Origin: Streptomyces sp. Act143
GTDB lineage: Bacteria > Actinomycetota > Actinomycetes > Streptomycetales > Streptomycetaceae
Reading direction: 5' to 3'
NCBI RefSeq assembly: GCF_003143935.1
Contig: NZ_QFRX01000001.1
Span: 1,126,071-1,190,070 of the forward strand
DNA length: 64,000 nucleotides
Shown piece after piece: positions 42,360 through 51,748 of this stretch (position 1 is its first letter; every line of letters starts with the position of its first letter). The notes under the pieces were generated by a model. That model made no database searches. It worked only from the letters and a program-made list of their open reading frames with translations, and had not been told where the DNA came from. A program made the position numbers and the translations under genes.

Positions 42360-44383
42360 CGGGACTCCACGAGTCGGGGCTGCTCGGTCTCGGTCGGCGT
42401 GCGGGGTGCGGGAAGTCCGGGGGCCGCTGCCGCCTCGCGGCGCACGAAGCCCAGGTAGCTGCCGCCCGCGCCCAGGACCAGGAAGAACATTCCCGCGTAC
42501 ATGGGGAAGCTGAGCGCGTCGAAGGTGGCGCTGATGACCAGGGCGACCAGCGCCGAGGCGAGGAACGCCTGTCCGAGTTCGCGGTCGGACTCGGTGCGGG
42601 CGAGCCTGCGGATCGCGCCGCCGGTGTGCATCCCGGTGATGAAGAGGGCGAACAGGGCGACGAGCCCCAGGATGCCCATCTCGGCCAGGGTCAGCATGTA
42701 CTGGTTGTCCGTGAAGAAGTACAGGTCGGGGGTGAAGGTGCCGAAGCCCCGCCCGAACCACGGGTGTTCGTCGAAGTACGGCACGATCGCGCTGTACTTC
42801 ACCGTGCGCGCCTGGGTGCTGCTGTCGGAGTTGGACAGGAAGCTGGCGAACAGGTTGGTGATCGTGCCGATCAGGCCGGGGATGATCACCTTGAAGCCGG
42901 CCACCGAGCCCAGGATCAGGCCGATCGCTGCCCAGCGGCGCTGCGGCCTCCAGCGGGGCACCATCACCACGATCACGATGAACGCGCCGATGATGGACGT
43001 CCTGGACACCGTCAGCGGAAGCGCGCCCGCCATGACCGCCACCGGGGCCCAGCGGCGCAGCGCGCCCGCGTGGCGGCGTACCGGGTCGAAGGCCTGGTGG
43101 ACGGCGAAGGGCACCAGGATGGCCAGCATGCCGCCGAACTCCAGCGGGTGTGCCGTGGTGGAGCGGGGCCGGGTGAACGAGCCGCGGTCCATCGCACTGA
43201 TCCCGGCGGTGCTGGACTGGAGGCCCGGGATGTGGATGGAGTCGGCGATGTTGGTGGCGGCGAAGAAGTCGTAGTAGCCGATCAGGGCGACCACGGTGCC
43301 CATGACGACGAGGCGCCGCATCAGGGTCTCCAGGCGGCTGCGCTCCTGGATGCCGGCCGAGGCCAGCACCACCAGCGCCACCCAGACGCCGAGGCCGATG
43401 AGTCCGCGGTCGGCCCCGAGGACCTCCTCGTGCGAGCTCTCCCGGGACGCGTTCGCGAGGTACGACAGCAGGACCGCCGCGGCCAGCAGGCACATCACCA
43501 CGCGTACCAGCCGGGTGCCCGGGGCCGGCAGGATGCGGCCGCCGAGCCAGGTCGCGAGGTACCAGAGCAGTCCGAGCAGGGCAAAGACGTTGGCCGGGGT
43601 GCCGACGCCGCCGAGCGCGGGCAGGGTGAGGTTCGACGGGACGAAGAAGGCGAGCGCCAGATAGCCGGTGAGGATCGTCGTGGCGTCCAGTCTCCGCGCC
43701 AGCAGGCCCTTGGGCCGTTCGGGCGGGCGGGCACGGTGGCGCCGGGGGACGTATCCGGGCTGGGCACGGCCCCTGCGGCGTACCACCGCGACGCCCTCGG
43801 CCAGGATGGACAGCAGGAACGCGGCGACCATCCCGACGATGACGACGGCCGCGATGTTCTGGTAGCGGCTCTTGGGCTGGGAGACGGGTGTCTGGGGCAG
43901 GACGACGGGCGCGGCCTGCACGGCGTACACCGACGGCACCTTGGACGCGGCCTGAAGGGCCTTGAGCTGTTCCCCGGTGAACTTGGTGAGGGTCGTGGTC
44001 TCGCGGAGCACCTTCGCCCGGTCGGTGCCGGTCACGCTCAGGGTGAGCAGCGGACTGTCGGCGTCAGGTGCGAATCCGACCGTGTAGCGGTCCGTGACGC
44101 CCCGGGAGTGCAACTCCTTGGCGGAGTCGTTCGACTGGAGCGTCCTGATCAGCACGTCGGCGGTGACGACCAGCGAACCCCCGGCGTTCGACAGGGGGTT
44201 GCCGAAGGTCGGCGCCAGTTCGGCGATGGCCGAGGAGTCGAGCAGGGTGACGGAGCTCTGCGACTCGTAGGACACCGGGACGGTGCGGAAGAGGTAGCCG
44301 CCGGCGAGGACGCTGAGCAGGGTGAGCGGCACCATGCAGTACCAGCGTCTGCGCATGATCGCCAGGAGGTCGCCGAGGCTCAC
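42356..44383 (-). CDS. Fusion of Wzz-like chain-length domain and Wzy-like polymerase
   Basis: Membrane protein of 675 residues with two normally separate activities. Residues ~1-200 are a Wzz domain: IMRRRWYCMVPLTLLSVLAG (helix 1), an external loop and AAVVIVGMVAAFLLSILAEG (helix 2). Residues ~225-655 hold about 10-12 helices of the O-antigen ligase/polymerase family, with a large loop containing PRSTTAHPLEFGGMLAIL and the SRTSIIGAFIVIVVMV helix, then KYSAIVPYFDEHPWFGRGFG. It would join and size repeat units in one polypeptide. It is divergent from a separate Wzz gene 89 bp away. Confidence 0.85.
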   Translation of the reverse strand: MSLGDLLAIMRRRWYCMVPLTLLSVLAGGYLFRTVPVSYESQSSVTLLDSSAIAELAPTFGNPLSNAGGSLVVTADVLIRTLQSNDSAKELHSRGVTDRYTVGFAPDADSPLLTLSVTGTDRAKVLRETTTLTKFTGEQLKALQAASKVPSVYAVQAAPVVLPQTPVSQPKSRYQNIAAVVIVGMVAAFLLSILAEGVAVVRRRGRAQPGYVPRRHRARPPERPKGLLARRLDATTILTGYLALAFFVPSNLTLPALGGVGTPANVFALLGLLWYLATWLGGRILPAPGTRLVRVVMCLLAAAVLLSYLANASRESSHEEVLGADRGLIGLGVWVALVVLASAGIQERSRLETLMRRLVVMGTVVALIGYYDFFAATNIADSIHIPGLQSSTAGISAMDRGSFTRPRSTTAHPLEFGGMLAILVPFAVHQAFDPVRRHAGALRRWAPVAVMAGALPLTVSRTSIIGAFIVIVVMVPRWRPQRRWAAIGLILGSVAGFKVIIPGLIGTITNLFASFLSNSDSSTQARTVKYSAIVPYFDEHPWFGRGFGTFTPDLYFFTDNQYMLTLAEMGILGLVALFALFITGMHTGGAIRRLARTESDRELGQAFLASALVALVISATFDALSFPMYAGMFFLVLGAGGSYLGFVRREAAAAPGLPAPRTPTETEQPRLVESR

Positions 44384-44472
44384 GCGCCCTCCTCTCGTCG
44401 CAACCGCCGTGATCCGCTGGCGACTTGCCCTGGTTGATGCGAGTATCGGTGGCGACGGAAGGACTCCCCGCT

Positions 44473-45144
44473 GTGTCGCCTCGTGAGGTCGCCGAAGCGC
44501 TGCTGCGCCGCTGGTACGTGCTGGTGTTCGCGCTCGTGCTGACGGCCGCCGGAGCGTACCGAGTGCTGCATCCCGCCCCTGAGTTCCTGAGTTCGGCGGT
44601 GGTCGTCCTCAAGCCCCCGGTCACGGGAAACCAGCCCAACCAGCTGACCAACCTCCAACCGCCGCTCGCCACCCTCTCGTACGGCGTCGTCGAGCAGCTG
44701 GAGTCGCCCGCCGGGCGCAAGGAGCTTCGGGCCGCCGGTGTCCACGGCGCGTACCAGCTGATCCCGCGCAACAGCGGCACCAGCGCGACGCCCCGCTATC
44801 TCATCCCCTCGTTGCAGGTGCAGGTGAAGGGCGCGAGCGCCGAGGAGGCGGACGCGGCGGTCGGCCGGGTCATCGACGTCTACACCCGACATGTGACCGA
44901 CCTCCAGGAGGCCCAGGGCATCCCGGCCGGGTCGCGGATCAACGCGTCCGTCCTGGTGGCGCCGAGCGCCGCCGCGGTGCAGGGCACCAGGACGCGCGCC
45001 CTGGCGGGCACGGCGCTGCTGGGCGGCATCGGCGGCATGCTGGCCGCGCTGTGGTTCGACCAGTACGCACTGCGCCGCAGGAGCCGCGGTAAAGGCGCCC
45101 AGGAGGCGCCTCGTGCCGCCGAGGAGCTCGCGGTGACGGGCTGA
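44473..45144 (+). CDS. Wzz-like membrane protein
   Basis: Protein of 223 residues with an N-terminal helix (RRWYVLVFALVLTAAGAY), an external loop of about 140 residues and a second helix (TALLGGIGGMLAALWFD). GTG 44473 is chosen because GAAGGA lies 9 nt upstream; earlier in-frame ATG 44437 or GTG 44452 would add residues before the family's usual start. It stands alone as a rightward gene between leftward genes, so it may be made separately from its fused counterpart. Its loop differs from the other two Wzz domains. Confidence 0.78.
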   Translation: MSPREVAEALLRRWYVLVFALVLTAAGAYRVLHPAPEFLSSAVVVLKPPVTGNQPNQLTNLQPPLATLSYGVVEQLESPAGRKELRAAGVHGAYQLIPRNSGTSATPRYLIPSLQVQVKGASAEEADAAVGRVIDVYTRHVTDLQEAQGIPAGSRINASVLVAPSAAAVQGTRTRALAGTALLGGIGGMLAALWFDQYALRRRSRGKGAQEAPRAAEELAVTG

Positions 45145-45158
45145 GTGGTTCACGGGCA

Positions 45159-46205
45159 TCAGATTCCGCGGCGCTTCCAGGACTCCCACCACAGCCACTC
45201 CCGGCCGCGCTCGGCCACGGCCGACCACACCAGTGGCTGGAGGTACGGCATGGCTTTCGGCCCGATGCGTCGGCGCAGCCGCAGGGCGCGGTACTCGGGC
45301 AGGGTTCGGTATCCCGGCAGGCATTCCTCGGCGAACGCCACGCACTCGTCGACGGGTACGACGGCGGTGCGGCCCCGGTCGTAGGCGCGGTAGGCGCGGC
45401 GCAGGGCGTAGCGGGCGAGCCGGGTGTGGACCCGGTCGGCCAGGCGGTCGGCGTGCGGGAGCCGGTCGCCGCACTTGGCGAGCACCGAGTCGTAGGCCAC
45501 CAGGCGCTGGCGGAGGTCGTCGAGCTGGCCGCCGAAATCGGTGGTCGACATGTTGTTCCCGTGGACGCGGTAGAAGGCCTGGTCGGCGCCGCGGATGTAG
45601 CCGACGTCGGCGTGGGCGGCGAGTCGCATCCACATCTCGATGTCGCCCGCGTGCGGGAGGGCCGGGTCGTAGCCGCCGACCTTGCGCTGGAGGTCGGTGC
45701 GGACGACAACCTCCGGTGAGGTGATGCAGCCGGTGCCCTCGCGGAAGCGCCGCTCCAGCCACCACTGGCCGGGGTAGACGACCGAACCGGTGCTCCGCGT
45801 GCGGGCCTTGGGCAGCGGGCCGCCGTGCTGGAAGCGCAGCGGCCGCCCGTAGGCGAAGCCCGCTTCGGGGTGGGCGTCCAGGAGCGCGGCGGCCCGGGCC
45901 AGGGCGCCGGGTACGAGTCGGTCGTCGGCGGAGAGCAGGGCCACGTAGTCCCCGTCCGCCCACTCCAGGAGGCCTTCGTTGTAGGTGGCGATGTGGCCCT
46001 TGTTGGTCCGGTGGGCGTGGACCTCGATCCGCGGGTCGGTGGCGGCCAGCTTGCGCGCGACGTCCGCGGAGTCGTCGGGCGAGGCGTCGTCGATGATGAG
46101 CACCCGGACGTCGACCCCGGGGTTCTCGTCCAGGACGCTGCTCACGCAGTCGGCGAGGAAATGGCCGTACTTGAAGCACGGGATGACAACACTGACGCTG
46201 CTCAT
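45159..46205 (-). CDS. Glycosyltransferase family 2
   Basis: GT2 protein of 348 residues: VSVVIPCFKYGHFLADCVSS, LIIDDASPDDSADVARKLAA, and YVALLSADDRLVPGALARAA with the metal-binding DD. GYDPALPHAGDIEMWMRLA gives the acceptor-side acidic motif. The C-terminal ~110 residues are Arg-rich helices. It ends 14 bp from the convergent Wzz gene. Donor unknown. Confidence 0.9.
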   Translation of the reverse strand: MSSVSVVIPCFKYGHFLADCVSSVLDENPGVDVRVLIIDDASPDDSADVARKLAATDPRIEVHAHRTNKGHIATYNEGLLEWADGDYVALLSADDRLVPGALARAAALLDAHPEAGFAYGRPLRFQHGGPLPKARTRSTGSVVYPGQWWLERRFREGTGCITSPEVVVRTDLQRKVGGYDPALPHAGDIEMWMRLAAHADVGYIRGADQAFYRVHGNNMSTTDFGGQLDDLRQRLVAYDSVLAKCGDRLPHADRLADRVHTRLARYALRRAYRAYDRGRTAVVPVDECVAFAEECLPGYRTLPEYRALRLRRRIGPKAMPYLQPLVWSAVAERGREWLWWESWKRRGI

Positions 46206-46280
46206 CGGTGGGGGTAGCCAATCCCCGGCGGCGGTCCCCCTGTTGCGGGCGGGAGACCACCACCGGTGGGTTCTCGTCGG

Positions 46281-49200
46281 TCAGTTCTTCTTCTTGCGGA
46301 CGGTCTTGCTGGTCAGGGTCCAGCTGTGGGACTTCACCGTCTTGTGGTGTCTGTCCCGGGCCGTGGCCGTGACCTTGAACCTGGTGCCGTCCGGCAACGG
46401 GGCGGACAGGTGGACGGACACCTTGTGCGTGCTGCGGTTGTAGGAGACGACCGCCGTGACGTGCAGCTTCCTGGCGGCCTCGGTGCCCTCGAGGATGGTC
46501 AGGTCCGCGTCGGCGGAGGTCACCTCGGCGTCGGCGGACACGGCCGTCACGAGGGCGTGCTGCTCGTCGGCGGTGAAGGTCACCGTGGACGCGCCCTCCT
46601 CGGAGGCCGTCTCCGCCGCCAGCGAGTTGCCGGGGTCGGTGGCGGTGAAGACCGGGCCGACCCAGTAGTTGGCCGATCCGTAGGAGCCGGTCGGGAAGGC
46701 CGAGTCGGCGCCGTACTTGTAGAGCCCGTTGTGGTGGGCGGTGGTGTCGGCGGTGCCGGTCAGCGGATAGGACTGGTGGGCCGAGGCGAAGTAGCCGCCG
46801 TCGACCGCGTAGTGGCCGTTGGGTGCGTGGTAGGAGACGACGTAGGCGGTGTCCGCGGTGACGGCCACCGGGGTGGCGAAGGTCAGCGTCTGCCAGCCCG
46901 TCGCCGTCTCGTTGACGAAGGTCCCGGCGGCCAGCAGTGTGCCGTCGTCGGTCCACAGGCTGCCGGTGTGGGTGCCCGTGTTGCCGGTGCCCTTGTAGAA
47001 GGTGACGCCGGTGATCCAGCCGGCCGCCGAGGACGTGAACCGGGTGCCCAGCTCCACGGAGTTGGGGTCGGCGGTCATGTCGGTGGTCGACGGCACCGTG
47101 GACGGACTCCACAGCGTGCAGGGGCAGGTGACCGGCGGCGGGGTGGCGCTGGTCGTGAAGGACCAGGTCACCGGGTCCGCCATGGCGTTGCCCCAGACGT
47201 CGGACGCCTGGACCGAGGCGGTGTACTGGGTGTGCAGCAACAGTTCGGTCGACGGGGTGAACGTCGCTTTGTTGGCCGCGGGCAGGGTCACCGACCCCGG
47301 CACGGTGTTGCCGTTCGGGTCCTTCAGCGTGAACGTCAGGTTCTCGGAGTCGACGGACGCGCTGAAGACCGCCGACACCGATGCGGTGATCGCGGTGTCG
47401 GTCGCCCCGGAGGTCGGGGAGGTGGAGGTGACGGTGGGCGGGGTGGTGCTGGCCGTCGAGGTGTCCAGGACCACGTCGACCCAGTAGTTGCTGCCGGAGG
47501 ACTGCGAGGTCGGGAAGGCGCTCGTCGAGGTGTAGCGGTAGACGCCGTTGCCGCCGTCGGTGCCGGACTTCAGGGCCGTCAGCGGGGCGAGGCCCGCGTC
47601 ACTGTCCGAGAAGTAGCCGCCGTCGTAGGAGTATCCGCCGTTGGGGGCGAAGTACGAGGCGACGTAGGTGGTGTTGGCCTTGACGGTGACCGGGGTCGAG
47701 AAGTTCATCTGCTGCCACCCGGAGGCCGACTCGCCCGAGAAGGTGCCCGTGGCGAGCAGCTTGCCGTCCTTGGTCCACAGGTTGCCGGTGTGGGTGCCGG
47801 TGTTGTACGGCGACTTGTAGAAGCGGACGCCGGTGATGGAACCGGCCACCGTGGTACGGAACTTGACGCCCAGCTCGACCGAGCCGCCGTCACCGGCGTT
47901 GACGGTGCCGGGCACGGCCGTGGCCGGCCAGACGGTGCACGGGCAGGCCTGCGGGCCGACCGTGATCGGGATCGTCGTGACGGCGCCGATGTTGACGCTG
48001 TCGTCGACCGCGCGGACCTTGATCGAGGCAGCGCCCGGGGTCGTCGGGGTCCAGCTGTAGGTCCAGGAGCCGAGCCCGGTCGCGGCCTTCCAGGTCGTAC
48101 CGCCGTCCGTGGACACCTCGACGCGGGCGACCACGCCACCGGAGTCGGTGGCGGTGCCCTTGACGGTGACCGGCTTCAGCGCGGGCACGGTGACCCCGGC
48201 GGCGGGGCTGGACACGGTGATCGCCGGGCCGGTGGTGTCGGTGGACTTGGTGGCGGCGATGAGCCCGCTCTGCCGGGTCAGCGGCTGGACGCCCATGTCG
48301 GCGAGGAGATTCACCGTCGCCTGCTGCATCCGGGCGTCCTCGGTGACGACCTGGTCCTCCGGGTTGTACGTCGGCAGGTTGGTCAGGCCCCACGACCACT
48401 GCACGGTTCCCGACCCGAACACCAGGGCCCCGGAGTCCTGGTCGCGGAAGGCGACGAGGCTGTGCGTCGCCGTGCCGTTGCCGTAGGTGTTGCCCCAGTC
48501 CAGGCGCAGCTTGCCGTCGTTGATGTCCACGGTCGTGGACGACAGGTCGATGGCCCCGGCGGGCCGGGTGGCGTTGTCGATGTCGCTGTCCCACTCGTAG
48601 CCGAGGGTGCCCTCCGGGAAGGTGGCCGTCTGGCCCGACGTCAGGTTGGCGATGGAGGTGTTGCGCCACAGCCGGTTCTTGCCGTACGAGCCGGGGACCG
48701 TGATCGCGTCGGCGCGGTAGCCGTTCACCGTGAACATGGAACCGGTGAGGATGTTCGGCGGCTGGTAGGACTGCCCGTACTGGGTGCTGGTCGGGTCCAT
48801 CCAGGTGCCGGTCCACTGGCCGCTGGGGTCGGCGACGCCGTTGTTCTGCGCCATCTTGGTCATCTTGTAGCAGACCAGGGTGCGGTTGGCGGTGTTCGCG
48901 CCGTCGATGCTCGGGGCGAGACGGGTCTTCCAGAAGACCTCGTTGCCGCTGAAGAAGGCCTCCTGCACGCCGGCCTTCCGGGCGGCGAGGACCTTGGAGT
49001 ACTGGTCCTGCGTCCAGTACTCGTCGTGTCCGGAGGACAGGTACACCTTGTGGTTCTTCAGCAGCGTCTCGCCGCGGGTCGACACGTCCACGCCGGACAG
49101 GTAGCTGACGTCATAGCCGTTGCGCTCCAGCCACGCCAGCATCATGTACTCGGAGCCGTAGATGCCGTTGTCGCCGCCGATGTCCAGCGGCCGGTTGTAG

Positions 49201-49877
49201 CTGACCTCGTAGGCCCGGCCGTCGGGCGCGGGCCCGGCGCCGCCGTACAGGTCCTGGCCGCCGTAGTCGTTGTATGCCTGCCAGGTCTGGTCGCTGGTCT
49301 GTACGACGATGTCGGAGGTGCTGGAGTCCTTGCGGACGACGAACGGGTACGGCATCAGGCCGTCGCCGTCGGTCTGCGTCAGGTTGGCGATGTACAGGCC
49401 GGACACCGCGTCGCTCGGCACCGTCCAGGTCGCGGTCACGGGCCAGTTGCCGCAGTCGACCAGGCCGGTGCCGGCCTTGGTGGTGCAACTCGCCGCTTTT
49501 GTCGTGTAGTTGGCGGGATAGGTCGTCGCCGCCTGCGCCGCCGTCGACATCAGGCGGGCGCCGTCACCGCCGTACCAGCCCAGCCGGTAGATCTCGATGC
49601 GGTACGAGGTCTTCGACTGGACCTTGAACTGAACGGTGTCCCCCGCCTGGACGCTCTCCTTGGTGGTGAACCCCTGGATGTCACCATAGGAGTTGGGCGA
49701 GTACCAGTCCGTCGACGGGCTGCCCGTCTTGGAGTTCTCGCAGACGACCGGATTCGAGCCCGACCCGCACGGATCGGCTGCCGCCTGGGCGGTTCCGGCC
49801 TGCGGGAGCACCGCCCATATCAACGCTGCCGCGACGGCGAGGCGCACGCCTCGCAACCGTCTGCTCCATCTGTTCAT
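46281..49877 (-). CDS. Large secreted protein, DMFase-beta-like domain with Ig and DUF4082 repeats
   Basis: Secreted protein of 1198 residues. Signal peptide ~1-33 ends AQAAA. Residues ~55-500 resemble the N,N-dimethylformamidase large-subunit domain (QTWQAYNDYGGQDLYGGAG, YLSSGHDEYWTQDQYSKV, FFSGNEVFWKTRL), whose true role in such proteins is unclear. Then come an Ig-like domain (~545-630), a DUF4082 module (VELGVKFRTTVAGSITGVRF), an SbsA-type Ig domain (PPTVTSTSPTSGATDTAITA), a second DUF4082 module and a basic C-terminus ending RKKKN. It lies inside the polysaccharide cluster, so binding or trimming of the polymer is a fair guess. Confidence 0.83.
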   Translation of the reverse strand: MNRWSRRLRGVRLAVAAALIWAVLPQAGTAQAAADPCGSGSNPVVCENSKTGSPSTDWYSPNSYGDIQGFTTKESVQAGDTVQFKVQSKTSYRIEIYRLGWYGGDGARLMSTAAQAATTYPANYTTKAASCTTKAGTGLVDCGNWPVTATWTVPSDAVSGLYIANLTQTDGDGLMPYPFVVRKDSSTSDIVVQTSDQTWQAYNDYGGQDLYGGAGPAPDGRAYEVSYNRPLDIGGDNGIYGSEYMMLAWLERNGYDVSYLSGVDVSTRGETLLKNHKVYLSSGHDEYWTQDQYSKVLAARKAGVQEAFFSGNEVFWKTRLAPSIDGANTANRTLVCYKMTKMAQNNGVADPSGQWTGTWMDPTSTQYGQSYQPPNILTGSMFTVNGYRADAITVPGSYGKNRLWRNTSIANLTSGQTATFPEGTLGYEWDSDIDNATRPAGAIDLSSTTVDINDGKLRLDWGNTYGNGTATHSLVAFRDQDSGALVFGSGTVQWSWGLTNLPTYNPEDQVVTEDARMQQATVNLLADMGVQPLTRQSGLIAATKSTDTTGPAITVSSPAAGVTVPALKPVTVKGTATDSGGVVARVEVSTDGGTTWKAATGLGSWTYSWTPTTPGAASIKVRAVDDSVNIGAVTTIPITVGPQACPCTVWPATAVPGTVNAGDGGSVELGVKFRTTVAGSITGVRFYKSPYNTGTHTGNLWTKDGKLLATGTFSGESASGWQQMNFSTPVTVKANTTYVASYFAPNGGYSYDGGYFSDSDAGLAPLTALKSGTDGGNGVYRYTSTSAFPTSQSSGSNYWVDVVLDTSTASTTPPTVTSTSPTSGATDTAITASVSAVFSASVDSENLTFTLKDPNGNTVPGSVTLPAANKATFTPSTELLLHTQYTASVQASDVWGNAMADPVTWSFTTSATPPPVTCPCTLWSPSTVPSTTDMTADPNSVELGTRFTSSAAGWITGVTFYKGTGNTGTHTGSLWTDDGTLLAAGTFVNETATGWQTLTFATPVAVTADTAYVVSYHAPNGHYAVDGGYFASAHQSYPLTGTADTTAHHNGLYKYGADSAFPTGSYGSANYWVGPVFTATDPGNSLAAETASEEGASTVTFTADEQHALVTAVSADAEVTSADADLTILEGTEAARKLHVTAVVSYNRSTHKVSVHLSAPLPDGTRFKVTATARDRHHKTVKSHSWTLTSKTVRKKKN

Positions 49878-49940
49878 GTCGTACCTCTCAGCGGTGCTGT
49901 GCAGGACCGACCCGTGCGGTCGGGGAGAAGCGGGGGCCGG

Positions 49941-51062
49941 TCAGCCGGCGAGCGCGTCGGTGAGCGTCTCGACGACGCGCTGCTGCTGGTCGGGGGTGAT
50001 CTGCGGGTACAGCGGCAGTGACAGCATCCGGTCCGCCGCCTTCTCGGCGTTCGGGAAGTCGCCGCGCGCATGGCCGAGGTGGGCGTACGCCGGGGTGAGG
50101 TGGACCGGCGCCGGATAGTGCACCCCGGCGCCGATGCCCTCGGCGTTCAGCTTGCCGACCAGGTCGTCGCGGTCGGCGTCGGTGACCTGGACGACGTACA
50201 GGTGCCAGACGTGGACGTTGCCGGGGACGGTCACCGGCAGCACGATCCGGCCGGCGGCAAGGAGCCCGGCGAGCAGTTCGTCGTAGCGGGCCGCCGCGGC
50301 TCGCCGGGCCGCGTTGCCGTCCGCGAGGCGTTTGAGCTTGGCTCGCAGGACGACGGCCTGGAGTCCGTCGAGGCGGCTGTTGAACCCGGGGACGTCGTGG
50401 CGGTACTTGGCGACACCGCCGTGGTTGGCGATCGCGCGGACCAGGTCGGCGGCTTGTTCGTCGTCGGTCAGCACGGCGCCCGCGTCGCCGTAGGCGCCGA
50501 GGTTCTTGCCCGGGTAGAAGCTGGTCGCCGCGATGCCACCCCTGCCGGGGGTCCGGCCGTCGCGGGCGGCGCCCTGACACTGGGCGGCGTCCTCCACGAC
50601 CCGGACCCGGTCGGGCAGTCGGTCCACCAGCTCGCCCACGTCGGCCATCTGGCCGTACAGGTGCACCGGCACGACCGCCTTGGTGGCCGGGCCGACCGCG
50701 GCCAACGCGGCCTGCGGGTCGAGGAGATGACTGTCGGGAAGGCAGTCCGCGAGGACCGGTCGGGCGCCGATCCGGGCCACGGCGCCGGCGGTGGCGATGA
50801 AGGTGTTGGCGGGTACGACGACCTCGTCGCCGGGCCCGACACCGCTCGCACGCAGGGCGAGTTCGACGGCGTCGGTGCCGTTGGCGACGCCCACGGCGTG
50901 CGCGACCCGGCCGAAGTCGGCGTACTCCCGCTCGAATCGGCGTACCTCGTCGCCTCCGACGAACGCGGTGCCGGCGAGGACCCGTTCGAAGCCGGACCGC
51001 ACCTCCTCGGCGACCTCCTCGTGGGCAGCTTTCAGGTCCACGAGCGGAATCTGGTTGTTCAC
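49941..51062 (-). CDS. DegT/DnrJ/EryC1 sugar aminotransferase (WbpE/FdtB-like)
   Basis: PLP enzyme of 373 residues that aminates a keto-sugar nucleotide. IPLVDLKAAHEEVAEEV at the start is typical of the C3-aminotransferase branch (WbpE, QdtB, FdtB). Cofactor residues are in ANGTDAVELALRA, VVEDAAQCQGA and the Schiff-base Lys in TSFYPGKNLGAYGDAGA. Its start overlaps the NeuD-like gene stop. It could be the WbpE partner of the Gfo/Idh gene at 53900. C3 specificity is inferred from segment similarity. Confidence 0.88.
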   Translation of the reverse strand: MNNQIPLVDLKAAHEEVAEEVRSGFERVLAGTAFVGGDEVRRFEREYADFGRVAHAVGVANGTDAVELALRASGVGPGDEVVVPANTFIATAGAVARIGARPVLADCLPDSHLLDPQAALAAVGPATKAVVPVHLYGQMADVGELVDRLPDRVRVVEDAAQCQGAARDGRTPGRGGIAATSFYPGKNLGAYGDAGAVLTDDEQAADLVRAIANHGGVAKYRHDVPGFNSRLDGLQAVVLRAKLKRLADGNAARRAAAARYDELLAGLLAAGRIVLPVTVPGNVHVWHLYVVQVTDADRDDLVGKLNAEGIGAGVHYPAPVHLTPAYAHLGHARGDFPNAEKAADRMLSLPLYPQITPDQQQRVVETLTDALAG

Positions 51063-51748
51063 GTGACCGGTCCCCCCATTGTTCGCGTCACCAGTTCTTC
51101 CAGCGCCGGAGCGCCCGCCTCGCGCAGCCGCCGGGCCGGGCTCCCCACCCAGACCTCGCCCGGCGGTACGTCGTCGAGCACGCTGCTGCCCAGGCCGATC
51201 TGCGACCAGGCGCCGATCGTGGTGCCCTCCCTGACCAGGGCGCCGGAGCCGACGTAGGCCCCCCGCCCGAGCCGTACTCCCCCACCGAGCCGGACGCCCG
51301 CGGTGAGCGTCGCGAAGTCCTCGATCACATCGTCGTGGGTGAGGACGACGTGCGGCATGACCGAGACGTGGGCGCCGACGCGCACGGCGGCGGTGAGGAC
51401 GCAGTGCGCGAGCAGGACCGAGCCGTGCCCGATCCGCGAGGTCGCGGACACCACGGCGGTCGGGTGGACGACGGTGGCGTACCGCTCCTCGGGCAGCGCG
51501 AAGCGGCGGACCAGGCGGGCCCGCGCCGCGTAGTCCCGCGGGTTGCCGATGCAGACCACGACCCGGGCCGCGGGCAGGTCGTGCACGAGGTCGCTCCCGC
51601 CCAGCACGGGGACGCCGTCCACCTCGGTGCCGTGCAGCCCGGGATTGTCGTCGAGATGCCCGAGCAGCTCGAACTCGCCCGCGTCCCGCACCGCTTGGGC
51701 GGTCTCGCGGGCGAAGCCGCCCGCGCCGACGATGACAAGTCCGTTCAT
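51059..51748 (-). CDS. NeuD/PglD-family sugar O/N-acetyltransferase
   Basis: Protein of 229 residues. An N-terminal Rossmann-like part (LVIVGAGGFARETAQAVRDA) binds the sugar nucleotide, and a C-terminal left-handed beta-helix of hexapeptides (IGHGSVLLAHCVLTAAVRVG, LGRGAYVGSGALVREGTTIG) binds acetyl-CoA. The His in VMPHVVLTHDDVIED is the likely base. PglD acts on UDP-4-amino sugars. ATGA overlaps join it to aminotransferase genes on both sides, supporting a 4-amino-sugar branch. Confidence 0.88.
   Translation of the reverse strand: MNGLVIVGAGGFARETAQAVRDAGEFELLGHLDDNPGLHGTEVDGVPVLGGSDLVHDLPAARVVVCIGNPRDYAARARLVRRFALPEERYATVVHPTAVVSATSRIGHGSVLLAHCVLTAAVRVGAHVSVMPHVVLTHDDVIEDFATLTAGVRLGGGVRLGRGAYVGSGALVREGTTIGAWSQIGLGSSVLDDVPPGEVWVGSPARRLREAGAPALEELVTRTMGGPVT

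Noticed and set aside
46266..50021. Rightward 1251-codon open frame opposite the large secreted protein
   Set aside because: Composition is Val/Gly/Arg-rich without domains and mirrors the codon pattern of the real leftward gene.
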